A stretch of DNA of 64,000 nucleotides from Edaphobacter sp. 12200R-103. Its GTDB lineage: Bacteria > Acidobacteriota > Terriglobia > Terriglobales > Acidobacteriaceae. The position numbers were made by a program, and so were the translations under genes. A model generated the notes under the pieces. It was given only the letters and a program-made list of their open reading frames with translations, made no database searches and was not told the DNA's origin. The stretch covers positions 4,216,001 through 4,280,000 of the forward strand of contig NZ_CP048114.1 of the NCBI RefSeq assembly GCF_010093025.1, in the 5' to 3' direction. This document shows, piece after piece, positions 16,024-24,711 of this stretch (its first letter is position 1; every line of letters starts with the position of its first letter).

Positions 16024-16235
16024 CGTGCTCCTTCGCGTTTGGTCCCAGGTACCGGCATGGACGCCCTCTGCCTCTGGAGACGCCTTTGATGGAGCGTTCT
16101 CTCAAGAGAAACGGAAAGAATTTCCTGCTAATGCCGAAAAGTTTCTTTTCGTTTCGTTGAGGAGCGCTTATTTTGCGTCCACGCGGTATTTCAGTGCAAG
16201 TTGCTAGCCAAACGAAGGATGTACCAAAAGGAAAG

Positions 16236-16257
16236 CCGCGCCCAGTGAGGAGCGCGG
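16236..16257 (-). terminator. Hairpin terminator after the LysM gene
   Basis: On the minus strand CCGCGC, ten-base loop, GCGCGG, then CTTTCCTTTT. It lies 22 bases downstream of the stop at 16280. Confidence 0.7.
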
Positions 16258-16279
16258 CGGGGGTGAGATTCAGAATGGA

Positions 16280-16672
16280 TCAGCCCTGTGGTGGAATATT
16301 GATCTGCTGACCTGCCTGGATGCGGTCCGGGTTGTCGATGCTGTTTGCCCTGGCAATGTCGCCGTATTTATTGGCATTGCCGTAGAAGTGTTTGCTGATC
16401 TTTGAGAGCGTGTCGCCGGATTTGATGGTGTAGGGCTGATTGTCACCGCCGGTCGTGACGATCTCGTGCTTGAGATCGGAGTATGACGGGTCCACTTCCT
16501 TGATGGTGTCCCATACCCGGTTGGCGATGACCTTTGAAGGCACGGTTGCCTTGATGTGCAACTGCTCGCCGGCAAGATCGACGGCCTCTACCTTCGCACC
16601 GAGGTCGGCGAAGCTGTTGATGGTCGAGATGACCGGGTTGTACTTCTGCTTCAACTGCTCCAGATCAGCCAT
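16280..16672 (-). CDS. LysM domain protein, BON-LysM (Kbp/YgaU)-like
   Basis: A protein of 130 residues without a signal peptide. Residues 1-75 form an alpha/beta region with DLAGEQLHIKATVPSK and ANRVWDTIKEVDP that resembles a BON domain; residues 78-128 are a complete LysM (YTIKSGDTLSKISKHFYGN ... AGQQINIPPQG). The domain order is that of E. coli Kbp, a potassium-binding cytoplasmic protein. AGGAGAAGACAGA precedes ATG 16672. The next gene upstream on the same strand is YidB-like, 87 bases away, and the two are probably cotranscribed. Confidence 0.82.
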   Translation of the reverse strand: MADLEQLKQKYNPVISTINSFADLGAKVEAVDLAGEQLHIKATVPSKVIANRVWDTIKEVDPSYSDLKHEIVTTGGDNQPYTIKSGDTLSKISKHFYGNANKYGDIARANSIDNPDRIQAGQQINIPPQG

Positions 16673-16759
16673 TCTGTCTTCTCCTGTGGTGGTGTCTGCA
16701 TCCGGCCGCTGTTCTCCTCAAGGAGCCGGGTGAGCGTTTCCTGTTGCGGATCGGTGGGG

Positions 16760-17167
16760 TTAGAGCAGCTTGCCCAGGACCTGCTGCGCCATGCCGCTGA
16801 ACGATCCTGGCTCCGTCGACTGACCGTTGGCAGCAAAATGCTGGACGACCATCGGCAGAATGAGAGCGAGGGCGGAGGTTACTACCGAAGGAGAGACGCC
16901 AGCCTTTTGTGCCGTCTGTTCGATGAGGCCTGTGGGGCCAAGCCCCTGCTGGACCTGTTCCGGGGTTGCCGTTTGCGCTTGTCCGCTGAGCCAGGTGTTT
17001 ACGTGCTCACCCAGGCCATTAGACTTCAGGCTCTCAAGCACTCCCGTGATGCCACTGGGGTGCGCGGAGAGCGCCTCGATAAAACCGCCAGCGATCTTTG
17101 CCTGATCGCCCTGTGCCAACGCTCCGGCCTGTCCTGCTAACGATTGAATGGAATCGAGAATTCCCAT
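16760..17167 (-). CDS. YidB-like (DUF937) protein
   Basis: 135 residues from ATG 17167, chosen because AAGGAG lies eight bases upstream; a longer frame to 17260 lacks conserved sequence. The protein starts MGILDSIQSLAGQAGALAQG and continues with GLGEHVNTWLSGQAQTATPEQVQQGLG and a helix-rich C-terminal half (SPSVVTSALALILPMVVQHFA), a pattern I know from the YidB/DUF937 family. The function is unknown; family members are small cytoplasmic helical proteins. It pairs with the LysM gene downstream. Confidence 0.8.
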   Translation of the reverse strand: MGILDSIQSLAGQAGALAQGDQAKIAGGFIEALSAHPSGITGVLESLKSNGLGEHVNTWLSGQAQTATPEQVQQGLGPTGLIEQTAQKAGVSPSVVTSALALILPMVVQHFAANGQSTEPGSFSGMAQQVLGKLL

Positions 17168-17368
17168 ACGTTTTTCTCCTTCCCCGATCTGCAACGAGGA
17201 AATGTCTTTCTGATTTGATCTAAATTCTGCACACGTAAGCTGTGCGCGAATCCTGGCCATTGAAAACGGTCATGGAATCTGAGACAGGATGGACTGGACA
17301 GGGGTTGCCGCAATTCTTTGCAAAAGTTTGGTTTCAGCCTGGCGCAGGGGTTGGTTAGACTGGCATCT

Positions 17369-17764
17369 ATGAGCGAGAAGAAGATTCCGGTTTCTACCGA
17401 AGCTGCTCCGGCAGCCATTGGTCCCTACTCACAGGCAGTTCGCGTTGGCGAGACGCTTTATGCATCCGGACAGGTGGGACTTGACCCGGTTACCGGCCAG
17501 ATTGTCGAGGGTGGTGTGGAGGCGCAGACAGTTCGCGTCTTTGAAAATATCAAGGCGGTGCTGGCAGAGGCAGGGCTTGGTTTCGAACATGTCGTCAAGA
17601 CGACGGTCTTTCTCAAGAATATGGGAGACTTTGCGGCGATGAACGCGATCTATGCGAAGTATCTTGCTCCCGAAGGAGTAGTGCCTCCGGCCCGGTCCAC
17701 GGTTGCTGTCGCGGCTCTGCCCAAGGATGCGCTGGTCGAAGTTGAGATCATCGCCCGGAGCTAG
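17369..17764 (+). CDS. ridA: RidA family enamine/imine deaminase
   Basis: RidA hydrolyses reactive 2-aminoacrylate-type enamines released by PLP enzymes. The 131-residue protein has IGPYSQAVRVGETLYASGQVGLDP, the VRVFENIKAVLAEAGLGFEHVVKTTVFL helix-strand, and PPARSTVAVAALPKDALVEVE with the key arginine of the PARS motif and the terminal glutamate. I use ATG 17369; the frame extends to 17318 without conserved sequence. The gene is divergent from the YidB-like gene and 60 bases ahead of msrB. Confidence 0.93.
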   Translation: MSEKKIPVSTEAAPAAIGPYSQAVRVGETLYASGQVGLDPVTGQIVEGGVEAQTVRVFENIKAVLAEAGLGFEHVVKTTVFLKNMGDFAAMNAIYAKYLAPEGVVPPARSTVAVAALPKDALVEVEIIARS

Positions 17765-17824
17765 GGCCGGGATGTGACCGGCTGTGCCGGCGGGCATCTA
17801 ATCCAGTGGAAAGGATGATCACCC

Positions 17825-18235
17825 ATGTCTGAGTCTGTGAAGTCGGAAAAGATGCATAAGACGGAAGCGGAGTGGCGCGAGTTGCTGACGCCTGATCAGT
17901 TCAACGTCCTGCGGGAGAAGGGAACAGAGCGTCCGTTCACCGGGGCTCTGCTCAATAACCATGAGACCGGGGTATATCACTGCGGAGCCTGCAATGCGCC
18001 TCTGTTTACCTCAGATAAGAAGTTCGATTCTGGGAGCGGATGGCCGAGTTTCTGGTTGCCGGTTTCGGCCGATGCTGTTGATGCACATGAGGATAGCTCT
18101 CATGGAATGCGGCGCATCGAGGTAACCTGCGCGAGGTGCGGAGGTCATTTGGGGCATCTCTTCCCGGACGGCCCACGGCCTACGGGAATGCGCTACTGCA
18201 TCAATAGCGCATCGCTCGCATTCGAGAAGTCGTAA
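17825..18235 (+). CDS. msrB: Peptide-methionine (R)-S-oxide reductase
   Basis: MsrB reduces the R-form of methionine sulfoxide in oxidised proteins. Zinc ligands C53, C56, C102 and C105 (CGAC, CARC) are present, with SGSGWPSFW for substrate and catalytic C125 in [11 protein letters not shown] second redox cysteine near residue 70 is absent (FDSGSGW), so recycling may rely directly on thioredoxin at C125. The length of 136 is normal. ATG 17825 follows GGAAAGGATGATCACCC. A bidirectional hairpin ends the unit. Confidence 0.95.
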   Translation: MSESVKSEKMHKTEAEWRELLTPDQFNVLREKGTERPFTGALLNNHETGVYHCGACNAPLFTSDKKFDSGSGWPSFWLPVSADAVDAHEDSSHGMRRIEVTCARCGGHLGHLFPDGPRPTGMRYCINSASLAFEKS

Positions 18236-18303
18236 GGAAGGCTGGGTTTAGGCGTCTGAATCTGGAGAGGGGATGATGCCGGACAAGCCAGCAAACAGCT
18301 AAA

Positions 18304-18332
18304 GCCCCAGTCCGCGGAGATGCGGCTGGGGC
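18304..18332. terminator. Bidirectional hairpin between msrB and rpmB
   Basis: gccccag-t-ccgc / gcgg-ctggggc: an 11-bp stem with one bulged base and six-base loop, followed by GATTTGTTT on the plus strand and by CTTT on the minus strand. Confidence 0.8.
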
Positions 18333-18378
18333 GATTTGTTTCTGAGCTGGATTTCAGATGGCCCGAAGGGACTCTCGG

Positions 18379-18567
18379 CTAAGCCTTGACGATCTTGCCG
18401 GTCTTGATGCAGCTGGTGCACACGCGTACACGCTTGCTGGCTCCTCCAACGACTGCCTTGACCGACTGCAGGTTTACGTTCCAGCGGCGGCGGGTGGTGT
18501 TGTGGGCGTGGGAGATGTTGTTGCCGAACTGCGGACCCTTGCCGCAGAGATCACATTTTTGCGCCAT
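18379..18567 (-). CDS. rpmB: 50S ribosomal protein L28
   Basis: A 62-residue basic protein with the L28 layout: MAQKCDLCGKGPQFGNNISH, TTRRRWNVNLQSV, and VRVCTSCIKTGKI at the end. Both cysteine pairs (C5/C8 and C51/C54) are kept, so this is the zinc-binding (C+) form, in contrast to zinc-free forms induced under zinc limitation. It stands alone without rpmG. Its leader (18568-18846) is nearly 280 bases long with no other gene; I saw no clear structure in it. Confidence 0.95.
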   Translation of the reverse strand: MAQKCDLCGKGPQFGNNISHAHNTTRRRWNVNLQSVKAVVGGASKRVRVCTSCIKTGKIVKA

Positions 18568-18846
18568 GTCTTAACTCCAATCTCTTATTGCAGCTTCTTT
18601 CCGCAGGGACGTCGCTCTCCCGGAGGAGAATCCGGGGCATCTCGCGTTCCGGCTGCGGAGGTGGGCGGGCTCAAACTGGGCCGCCGAGAATCTGCTGATA
18701 ACTCAAAAATTCGGGCGCTTGCAGGACGTAAACTCATCCTGAAGACGCTGGTAGTTCATTATAGCAAAGAATCCATGACTGGAAGGTCCAGCTTGGAGGG
18801 CTGACAACTTGCGGCCGGTACCAGGCGCAAGTTGCTGATTCTATTA

Positions 18847-19401
18847 TCAGGCCGGTGTGCTGTGTCCTTCGCATTGAAGGACGCCGAGGTAGGTACTCCA
18901 CGGACCGACTGCCTGGCGATAGGAGTGGGCGAGGATGCGCGAAAGCTGGTGCATATGGGTGAGGTCGTGGGTAGCCCAGGTAGCCAGAAGTTGCGAGAGT
19001 GTGACCGGGCCGAAGGCCGGGTGGCGTCCCTGGAGGGACAGATCCGTTGGGGTGAGACCAAACGACTGCAGTTCGGCGAGATTCTGAGCGCGCAGATAGG
19101 AAAAGTCGTCGAGAAGCTGATCGAGGGACTTACCCTGGCTCTCGCGTCGTTGTCCCTCGCGGTCGACCGGGCGGAACAAAGGGATCTCCGAACCGCCTTT
19201 CGCCGAAAGAATCTGCCGTGCCCGGTTCATCCAGTCGGTGCGTTCGCAATAGGCCAGATGGCCGATCACTTCGAAGGGCGTCCAGGTGCCGTCTCCTTCA
19301 TTGCGATGGATCAAGGCTACTGGGAGTCCGCGAAGCTGAGCGTTGAAAGAGCCTGGTGCTCGGTCCAGAAGGGCGATCGTCTGTTGCAGGTCGTGTTCCA
19401 T
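18847..19401 (-). CDS. DinB-family metal-binding four-helix protein
   Basis: This 184-residue protein has the DinB/YfiT four-helix layout: a first helix with LLDRAPGSFNAQL, then GTWTPFEVIGHLAYCERTDW with the first metal histidine, and a last helix ATWATHDLTHMHQLSRIL with the second and third histidines. The three-histidine site (H-x(n)-H-x3-H) binds a divalent metal in relatives, some of which are thiol-dependent transferases. No partner gene identifies its substrate. It begins at 19401 and is divergent from the small exported gene at 19473. Confidence 0.82.
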   Translation of the reverse strand: MEHDLQQTIALLDRAPGSFNAQLRGLPVALIHRNEGDGTWTPFEVIGHLAYCERTDWMNRARQILSAKGGSEIPLFRPVDREGQRRESQGKSLDQLLDDFSYLRAQNLAELQSFGLTPTDLSLQGRHPAFGPVTLSQLLATWATHDLTHMHQLSRILAHSYRQAVGPWSTYLGVLQCEGHSTPA

Positions 19402-19472
19402 GGCTTGATCTCGTCCTGTTAGATTGCTGATCAGGGGAACGCGCCGCTAAAAATCTATCCAGAGGTTGAGAT

Positions 19473-19859
19473 ATGAGACGCAGAATGAACCAGGTAACCG
19501 CTTTTGGGATAGCTGCATTGTGTTCCGCCTCGGCAGCAGCTACCGATTTGACCATCCACCTGAAGGGCAATGAGCCGGTAAAACGGATGACGGTACAGTT
19601 TCAGTGCGATGCGCAGGCCACGGCGATGGGGCTTCCTTCGGGTGTGTTTGCAGTTGAGTATCTGAACGGCGCGGGGAACCATCTGGCTGTAGTCCCGGTT
19701 AAAGAAAACTCGATGATCTTCGTGACGGTGCCCTCGGGATCGGGGGCGAAGTACGCCTCCGCGCAGTACACATGGTGGGATGCGGGCAGCCGCGGCACGA
19801 CCTTTGCCTCCGATTTTCCCGGCCTGAAAGGAAGTTCAAGCTGTCATCGGGTAAAGTGA
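19473..19859 (+). CDS. Exported MliC-like lysozyme-inhibitor domain protein
   Basis: This 128-residue protein has a signal peptide (cleavage near residue 23, ASAAA). The mature part shows the MliC/PliC fold pattern: MTVQFQCDAQ, VFAVEYLNGAGNHLAVVPV, then SGSGAKYASAQYTWWDAG, which holds the serine-glycine and Lys/Arg-Tyr motif that enters the lysozyme active site, and a terminal cysteine (SSSCHRVK) that can pair with C46. MliC proteins inhibit host or predator C-type lysozymes; the role in a free-living bacterium is inference. No lipobox, so it should be periplasmic. GAGG lies seven bases upstream of ATG. Confidence 0.75.
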   Translation: MRRRMNQVTAFGIAALCSASAAATDLTIHLKGNEPVKRMTVQFQCDAQATAMGLPSGVFAVEYLNGAGNHLAVVPVKENSMIFVTVPSGSGAKYASAQYTWWDAGSRGTTFASDFPGLKGSSSCHRVK

Positions 19860-19922
19860 CGGCCGGACGTACATTTCGCGGCTCTCTGCCCAAGGCGTAG
19901 CATAGAGACAGAGGGTCCTGGA

Positions 19923-20777
19923 ATGAGATTGCGTCATTTGGGTGTTCTGGCCTTGCTTGGTCTTTTCTTCGGTGGGTCTGGTTTGACGGCGCAACAGATG
20001 GGGGATCACCCCATGGGGAGTGCGGCTCAGGTGCCTCCGAAGTACCTGAAGGATGCCGGGTTGGTGGAGCGGCTGAATCAGCCGCTACCGCTCGACGCGA
20101 CTTATACCGACGATGCTGGCCACCAGGTCAAGCTGGCAGAATACTTCCACCATCGTCCGGTTGCGATGGCGCTGGTCTACTTCCACTGTTCGATGCTGTG
20201 TCCACAGGTTCTGCACGGGATGGCGCAGTCGCTTCGCGGTGTGGGATTTACCCCCGGCAAGGACTATGACATCGTCATCTTCAGCATCGACCCGATGGAT
20301 ACCCCGAAGGACGCAGCCGAGGCGAAGAAGACGTTTCTCGATGAGTTGGGGCAGCCGAACGTGGGAGACAGCGTCCACTTCCTGACTGGGCAGCAGGCCT
20401 CGATCGATGCAATCAGCCAGGCGACGGGATTTCACTATGTTCGGGTTCCGGGTCCGGACGGCAAGATGGATCAGTTCGCGCATTCGAGCGTCATCATGTT
20501 TGCCACTCCGGATGGAAGAATGTCGGAGTATCTTGCGGGAATCGAGTATCCAACGCGGGATGTGCGACTGGCCCTGGTGAATGCCTCACACCTGAAGATC
20601 GCCTCCGCCAAGGATCTCTTTCTGCTGTACTGCTGCAACTATGTGCCCTCTTCGGGCAAGTACACGGTGGCGGTCCTGCGGATACTGTCGCTTGCTGCTC
20701 TTGTAACCCTGATCGCGATGGGAATCGGCCTATATCTCCTGAACCGGAAGCGCGGATCATCGCGACTTGCGGTCTGA
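19923..20777 (+). CDS. SCO1/SenC family copper chaperone-like protein
   Basis: A 284-residue protein with an N-terminal signal peptide (about residues 1-23), a thioredoxin-like SCO domain, and a C-terminal membrane helix (about 250-273) with a basic end, so it is anchored from the C-terminus in the periplasm. Copper ligands C89 and C93 in FHCSMLCPQ and H187 in QFAHSSV are intact. SCO proteins load copper into the CuA centre of cytochrome oxidase subunit II or act as thiol reductases. No oxidase genes are present in the window to decide between these. Confidence 0.9.
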   Translation: MRLRHLGVLALLGLFFGGSGLTAQQMGDHPMGSAAQVPPKYLKDAGLVERLNQPLPLDATYTDDAGHQVKLAEYFHHRPVAMALVYFHCSMLCPQVLHGMAQSLRGVGFTPGKDYDIVIFSIDPMDTPKDAAEAKKTFLDELGQPNVGDSVHFLTGQQASIDAISQATGFHYVRVPGPDGKMDQFAHSSVIMFATPDGRMSEYLAGIEYPTRDVRLALVNASHLKIASAKDLFLLYCCNYVPSSGKYTVAVLRILSLAALVTLIAMGIGLYLLNRKRGSSRLAV

Positions 20778-20837
20778 GCGAAGCAACTCGCCGTTCGGTG
20801 TCTTACTCTGATCAGAGAGAGACATACCGGAGGATTG

Positions 20838-21350
20838 ATGTTGGGCCACATACGAAAGACTATAAAAGCGGTGCAACCATGCGGATGCCTGCCATCGATT
20901 GCGATTGCAGGCATTCTTTTATTTTCGGCAACGGGAATGAGCGTGGCGCAGGGGCCGCCAGGACATGATCCTCATAATGCGCCGCCGGGACACGGCGGGA
21001 TACCGCCGGGCCAGGCAAAGAAAAATGGGTATGGCCACGTTCCGCCGGGCCAGGCGAAGAAGTTTGACGACTGGCGCTTCCGGCAGGAAGATCGCGAACA
21101 TTTCTACTCTCATTACCGGCAGGACGTGCAGCGCTGGAGAGGAAAACATCGACCTCACTTCGTACGCGGTGAGATGATTCCCCGAGGGTACGCTGTCCGT
21201 CCGGTGCCGCAGGCCTATTGGCAGAATGTGCCGCCTCCGCCACCGGGATATCAATACGGTTACTACGAAGGTAATGTGGTGTCTTACGATCCAACGACTC
21301 GCATCATCGCCGACGTTATCGACCTGGTGAGTGTTGCGGCAACCCGATAG
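20838..21350 (+). CDS. Secreted Pro/Gly-rich RcnB-like protein
   Basis: 170 residues from ATG 20838, chosen for GGAGG five to nine bases upstream. A signal peptide covers residues 1-38. The mature N-terminal half repeats PPGHD-PHNAPPGHGGIPPGQAKK and GHVPPGQAKK, and the second half has YAVRPVPQAYWQNVPPPPPGYQYGYY and VVSYDPTTRIIADVI. The last part matches the pattern of RcnB/DUF-type periplasmic proteins (GYRWVR-GDAVLIDPRTGVVVDVV in relatives). Role unknown. A terminator follows at 21374. Confidence 0.72.
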   Translation: MLGHIRKTIKAVQPCGCLPSIAIAGILLFSATGMSVAQGPPGHDPHNAPPGHGGIPPGQAKKNGYGHVPPGQAKKFDDWRFRQEDREHFYSHYRQDVQRWRGKHRPHFVRGEMIPRGYAVRPVPQAYWQNVPPPPPGYQYGYYEGNVVSYDPTTRIIADVIDLVSVAATR

Positions 21351-21373
21351 CGGACTGTTTGCAACACGATAGA

Positions 21374-21403
21374 GAAGGTCCGGCTGGATTGAGCCGGACC
21401 TTC
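21374..21403 (+). terminator. Strong terminator after the RcnB-like gene
   Basis: Twelve-base-pair stem gaaggtccggct / agccggaccttc with loop ggattg, then TTTGCG. It ends a plus-strand transcript 24 bases beyond the stop. Confidence 0.9.
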
Positions 21404-21594
21404 TTTGCGAATGGTGTTTTCGGGTCGTCAAATCCACGGATGCAGATTGAAGATGGCAGTCGAAGGATGACATGCTCGGAAGGACTGGAAGAATTGCATT
21501 TCCGAATCGATTGCAATATCTGCAACTGCCATCCTGCATCTTCGGGTCGGCCGCAGTCGGATCTTAGATACAGGCAGATATACCTGACACTGAA

Positions 21595-21624
21595 GCCCGG
21601 AAAGAGGAGACCTTCTTTCCGGGC
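21595..21624 (-). terminator. Terminator after the lactonase-like gene
   Basis: Ten-base-pair stem gcccggaaag / ctttccgggc, five bases past the stop of the leftward gene. The 190 bases between the two terminators (21404-21594) hold nothing I can name. Confidence 0.8.
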
Positions 21625-21629
21625 AACGA

Positions 21630-22784
21630 TCATATTGCTGCGATGCCGTTGAAGCCTGCTGATTTGGGGAGATCGCCTGCCTCGCCAAGATGGGTTAGCG
21701 TCCCGTTGTCTTCAATCCGGAACATCCCGATATTTCCCGCATTGGAGTTGAGAGTGTAGACGTACTTGCCGTCCGCGCTCACAGCGATGTCCAGGTTGGT
21801 GCTTCCGGCAGGGTTGTTTCCGACAACGGTCGATCCGAGCGGAGTAAGAGTGCCGTCCTTGCCAATCGCAAAACCTGAGATGGAATCGCTTCCGGCGTTG
21901 GAGGTATAGACGTACTTACCGTCCGGCGTAATCGCATTCCAGCAGTTGGCATTGGCCAGTGCAGGGACGCTTTGACTGACCGCTGTGAGCTTGCCGTCAG
22001 GGCCGACGCTGTAAGAAGAGATGGCAGACGCGTTGTCCGCTCCCGCAGGACCGGTCTCCGAGACAATTGCCTTTCCATTAGGAGCGAAGGTGACCGAGAA
22101 CGTGCCGGGAGCCGGCTTTGCATTGACAACAATGGGGCCCAACGTTCCGTCCGGATTTACCCGGAAGGCGTCGATATTGTCCGCAAGGCGCTCGGTGACC
22201 AGCAGGAAGCGTCCGTCCGGGCTGAACGCGATGGAGGCTCCTCCAGTAACGTTTGCGGTAAGAAAAGCGGTGCTGTTCTTGATGGGCCGAAGCTGCGCCC
22301 CCAGATCGAGCCGAAATCCAGCGACGTTACCAGCTCCTCCCGAGTTGAGGACATAGACGAGATTGCCGAACTGCGCGACTGCCACCGGCTGGCTTCCCCT
22401 TGAGGGAGTCTTGCTGACGAAGACAAGGTTCGAACGACGTACGCTGAACACCGAAACAGTTCCGCTGCCTGCATTGGCCGCAAAGAGGATGGAGTGGTCC
22501 TGGCTGAGAGTGAGAGCTCCCTGAGCTTCCAGCGGATCGGTGACACCACCGCTGCCGCGGCCTTCCGTATCGTAACGCCCGGCTTCGGTGAGGTAGCCGT
22601 TGGCGGCGCGATCGTAGGCGACGATCTCATTCTTTTTCGCGTCGTTGGTCATGACGAAGACAGCACCTCGTCCTCTGGCCTGTTGCGAAAAGGCAGAGAG
22701 CGATGTGAACTGGGCGGATGAGGAGATGGTGCCGATTCCCAGTGCGGCGACGGAGAGAATCAGTGGGCGGACAAATCGTTTCAT
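21630..22784 (-). CDS. Secreted lactonase-family seven-bladed beta-propeller
   Basis: 384 residues from ATG 22784, supported by AAGGAG eight bases upstream; the longer frame to 23003 is not conserved-looking. A signal peptide covers residues 1-24. The rest is a propeller of repeated blades with SPDGRFLLVTERLADNIDAF, TPDGKYVYTSNAGSDSISGF and SADGKYVYTLNSNAGNIGMF, as in the 6-phosphogluconolactonase (Pgl)-type family. Export argues against a role in the cytoplasmic pentose phosphate pathway; many such proteins have no proven substrate. It is divergent from the small gene at 23018. Confidence 0.85.
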   Translation of the reverse strand: MKRFVRPLILSVAALGIGTISSSAQFTSLSAFSQQARGRGAVFVMTNDAKKNEIVAYDRAANGYLTEAGRYDTEGRGSGGVTDPLEAQGALTLSQDHSILFAANAGSGTVSVFSVRRSNLVFVSKTPSRGSQPVAVAQFGNLVYVLNSGGAGNVAGFRLDLGAQLRPIKNSTAFLTANVTGGASIAFSPDGRFLLVTERLADNIDAFRVNPDGTLGPIVVNAKPAPGTFSVTFAPNGKAIVSETGPAGADNASAISSYSVGPDGKLTAVSQSVPALANANCWNAITPDGKYVYTSNAGSDSISGFAIGKDGTLTPLGSTVVGNNPAGSTNLDIAVSADGKYVYTLNSNAGNIGMFRIEDNGTLTHLGEAGDLPKSAGFNGIAAI

Positions 22785-23017
22785 CGAACGGACTCCTTGG
22801 GGAGATAGCGCAGGGCTTCGAGTGTCGGTTTCGACGGCCGGCGAAGTCGCGCACTCATGAGAGTCCCGCGCTCGGAAAGAAGTCACACCTCCCGGAATCT
22901 TTTGCGCAGATCGGGAGTTCCGTCGGATCGTCGGCAAGGCGTAGCATGGTCGACGAAGAGATTCGTAAAAGTAACGCTGCTTGAACTGTTCATTGAAGAC
23001 CAACGAGGAGGTCCGCT

Positions 23018-23248
23018 ATGGCTCTTAGCTTCGCTGCGGATATTCGCCCACTTTTTCGGGAGGGGGATATCGAGTGCATGGAGGGTATGGGGGTGAATCT
23101 GGGTGATCCTGCCTGGATGTGCGTTCCGGACAACGCGCAGAGTGTGTATGAGAGTGTAGCGAACGGCTCGATGCCTCCGGACGATGCCTGGCCTGCGGAG
23201 CGGGTAGCGCTTTTTAAAGCGTGGATGGATGCGGGGTATCCGGCATAA
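23018..23248 (+). CDS. Small acidic protein of unknown function
   Basis: A 76-residue protein with a very good ribosome site (GAGGAGGTCCGCT before ATG). It reads ALSFAADIRPLFREGDIECMEG near the start and ends WPAERVALFKAWMDAGYPA. The 'DIRPLF' start and 'W-DAGYP' end resemble the edges of c-type cytochrome-like domains seen in planctomycete and acidobacterial proteins, but the CxxCH haem motif is missing; only two cysteines are present (positions 20 and 35). No signal peptide. Function not known. Confidence 0.68.
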   Translation: MALSFAADIRPLFREGDIECMEGMGVNLGDPAWMCVPDNAQSVYESVANGSMPPDDAWPAERVALFKAWMDAGYPA

Positions 23249-23318
23249 CGCATGATCGCCTGACTGCAGCCGCGAGAGTCTTCCTTCTCGCGTTACGTTC
23301 TATCGAATCGCCGCAGTT

Positions 23319-23963
23319 TTATTTTGGCAGCTCAAGGCCGGCCTGTTCGCGGACCATGTATTCGGCGTACCACTCCGGCCAGTTGGGGTCGGGCTGACCG
23401 ATCCGGGCCTCGTGGCGCCCGTGAGCTTCGGAGGCGCGCCGAAGTGCGGCGGTGAGATCGCTTGCGGAAGAGAAGGTCGTCGTCGCCGGATCGAGCCGGC
23501 CCGGCAGGCGGCTGGTGATCTCCTGAAGGAGCCAGCCATTGCCGTCGGGATCGTTGAAGGAGGCGAAGGAACGATAACTGGCGCCGGCAGGATCGGGGCC
23601 GATGACGCGCTTGCTTCCGAAGAGAAAAGGTTTGTCCGTTCCGGTGTAGACATTGGCTTCGCTGTGGAAGATTTTGCTGATCTCGACGCCATGCCCGAGC
23701 AGCTCCGCACGGGCGGCGGCGATGTCGGAGACGATGAGGTAGAGACCCTGAACAGTGCCCGGAGTTGCCGCAGTGACGTTTTTGCCGAAGATGATGGAGC
23801 AGCCGGAACCCGGCGGCGTGAACTGGATAACGCGGTAGTCTTCGCCGGAGGCGAAATCGGCGTCGAGCCGCCAGCCGAGCCTGGAGTAGAACTCTTTTGC
23901 GCGGTCCGCGTCTGAGACGGGGAGAACGACAATCTCAAACTTCATATCGACTGGGCTGCTCAT
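23319..23963 (-). CDS. VOC (glyoxalase/bleomycin-resistance) superfamily protein with helical tail
   Basis: 214 residues from ATG 23963 (GGAGA eight bases upstream). Residues 6-135 form a VOC domain: KFEIVVLPVSDADRAKEFYSRLGWRLDAD, VIQFTPPGSGCSIIFG, GLYLIVSDIAAARAELLGHG, and SFASFNDPDGNGWLLQEI, where the final glutamate is a typical metal ligand. After a linker, residues 160-214 are a short helical tail ending PNWPEWYAEYMVREQAG, common in actinobacterial and acidobacterial relatives. Substrate unknown. A stand-alone gene. Confidence 0.85.
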   Translation of the reverse strand: MSSPVDMKFEIVVLPVSDADRAKEFYSRLGWRLDADFASGEDYRVIQFTPPGSGCSIIFGKNVTAATPGTVQGLYLIVSDIAAARAELLGHGVEISKIFHSEANVYTGTDKPFLFGSKRVIGPDPAGASYRSFASFNDPDGNGWLLQEITSRLPGRLDPATTTFSSASDLTAALRRASEAHGRHEARIGQPDPNWPEWYAEYMVREQAGLELPK

Positions 23964-24141
23964 GACTGTCTCCTGAGGAGTGAGCTGTCGCGCTCTCACA
24001 CCGTTGTGCGGGAAAACACCGGGAAGTGCCTTCCTGTGGGTGGATTTTGTAGGGGGTCTGCACGCCCTGAGCCCTGATGTCTGCCTCGCCTGGCAGATTA
24101 TTTGTGCTGCGATGGATTATCCGATGAATCGTTCTCCCGCG

Positions 24142-24492
24142 CTACATCGGGTTGGAGAGGGCTTCGACGCGAACAATCCTGCAGTCGACCTTTTTGTTCT
24201 GCGGGGACCACAGGCTGGCTTTGTCGCCGTCGATCTCGTAGCGCAGGGTGGTTCCGACGACGAAATCGGTAGCGTTGACGGATTTATTGGAGTCGGTGCG
24301 GCAGGTGTAGCTTTTGCCCTGGGTCTCGAAGAAGAGGTCGTAGGCCTGATGCTTGTGGCTCTTATCTTTCATGCCTGTTGTCTGGAGGTCCTTGAGGGGT
24401 ACGGAGCCTTTCAACTTTTCCGCGGCAAGCGCGGGCAGGGTGGCCAGAAGACCGGAGAGGACGAGGACGGCAGTGGCAGTGCGTAGGCGCAT
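24142..24492 (-). CDS. Exported small protein of unknown function
   Basis: A 116-residue protein with a clear signal peptide (residues 1-23, ALVLSGLLATLPALA then AEKL). The mature part has a Lys/His-rich stretch (GMKDKSHKHQAYDLFF), a cysteine pair (C64 and C104) and mainly beta strands (QGKSYTCRTD, TTLRYEIDGDKASLW, VDCRIVRVEAL), suggesting a small OB- or Ig-like periplasmic domain with one disulphide. AGGAGGAAGCC lies ahead of the ATG. I recognise no named family. Confidence 0.68.
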   Translation of the reverse strand: MRLRTATAVLVLSGLLATLPALAAEKLKGSVPLKDLQTTGMKDKSHKHQAYDLFFETQGKSYTCRTDSNKSVNATDFVVGTTLRYEIDGDKASLWSPQNKKVDCRIVRVEALSNPM

Positions 24493-24711
24493 GGCTTCCT
24501 CCTGCGCAGGATTGTATATGGAAGATGTGTCAAGGAATGCTCACGGTAATCGGGGAGGATTTCCCGGAAGTCATGAGGGAGGAATTTTCCGTTGACAGGT
24601 TCTTTTCGAAGGTGTTGTACTGCATGCGTTATACGCAATATTGATTGCGTTATTAACAACAAATAGAAAGCAAGTGAACTGGAGAATTCTGTCTCGACGG
24701 AGAAGAGGGCG

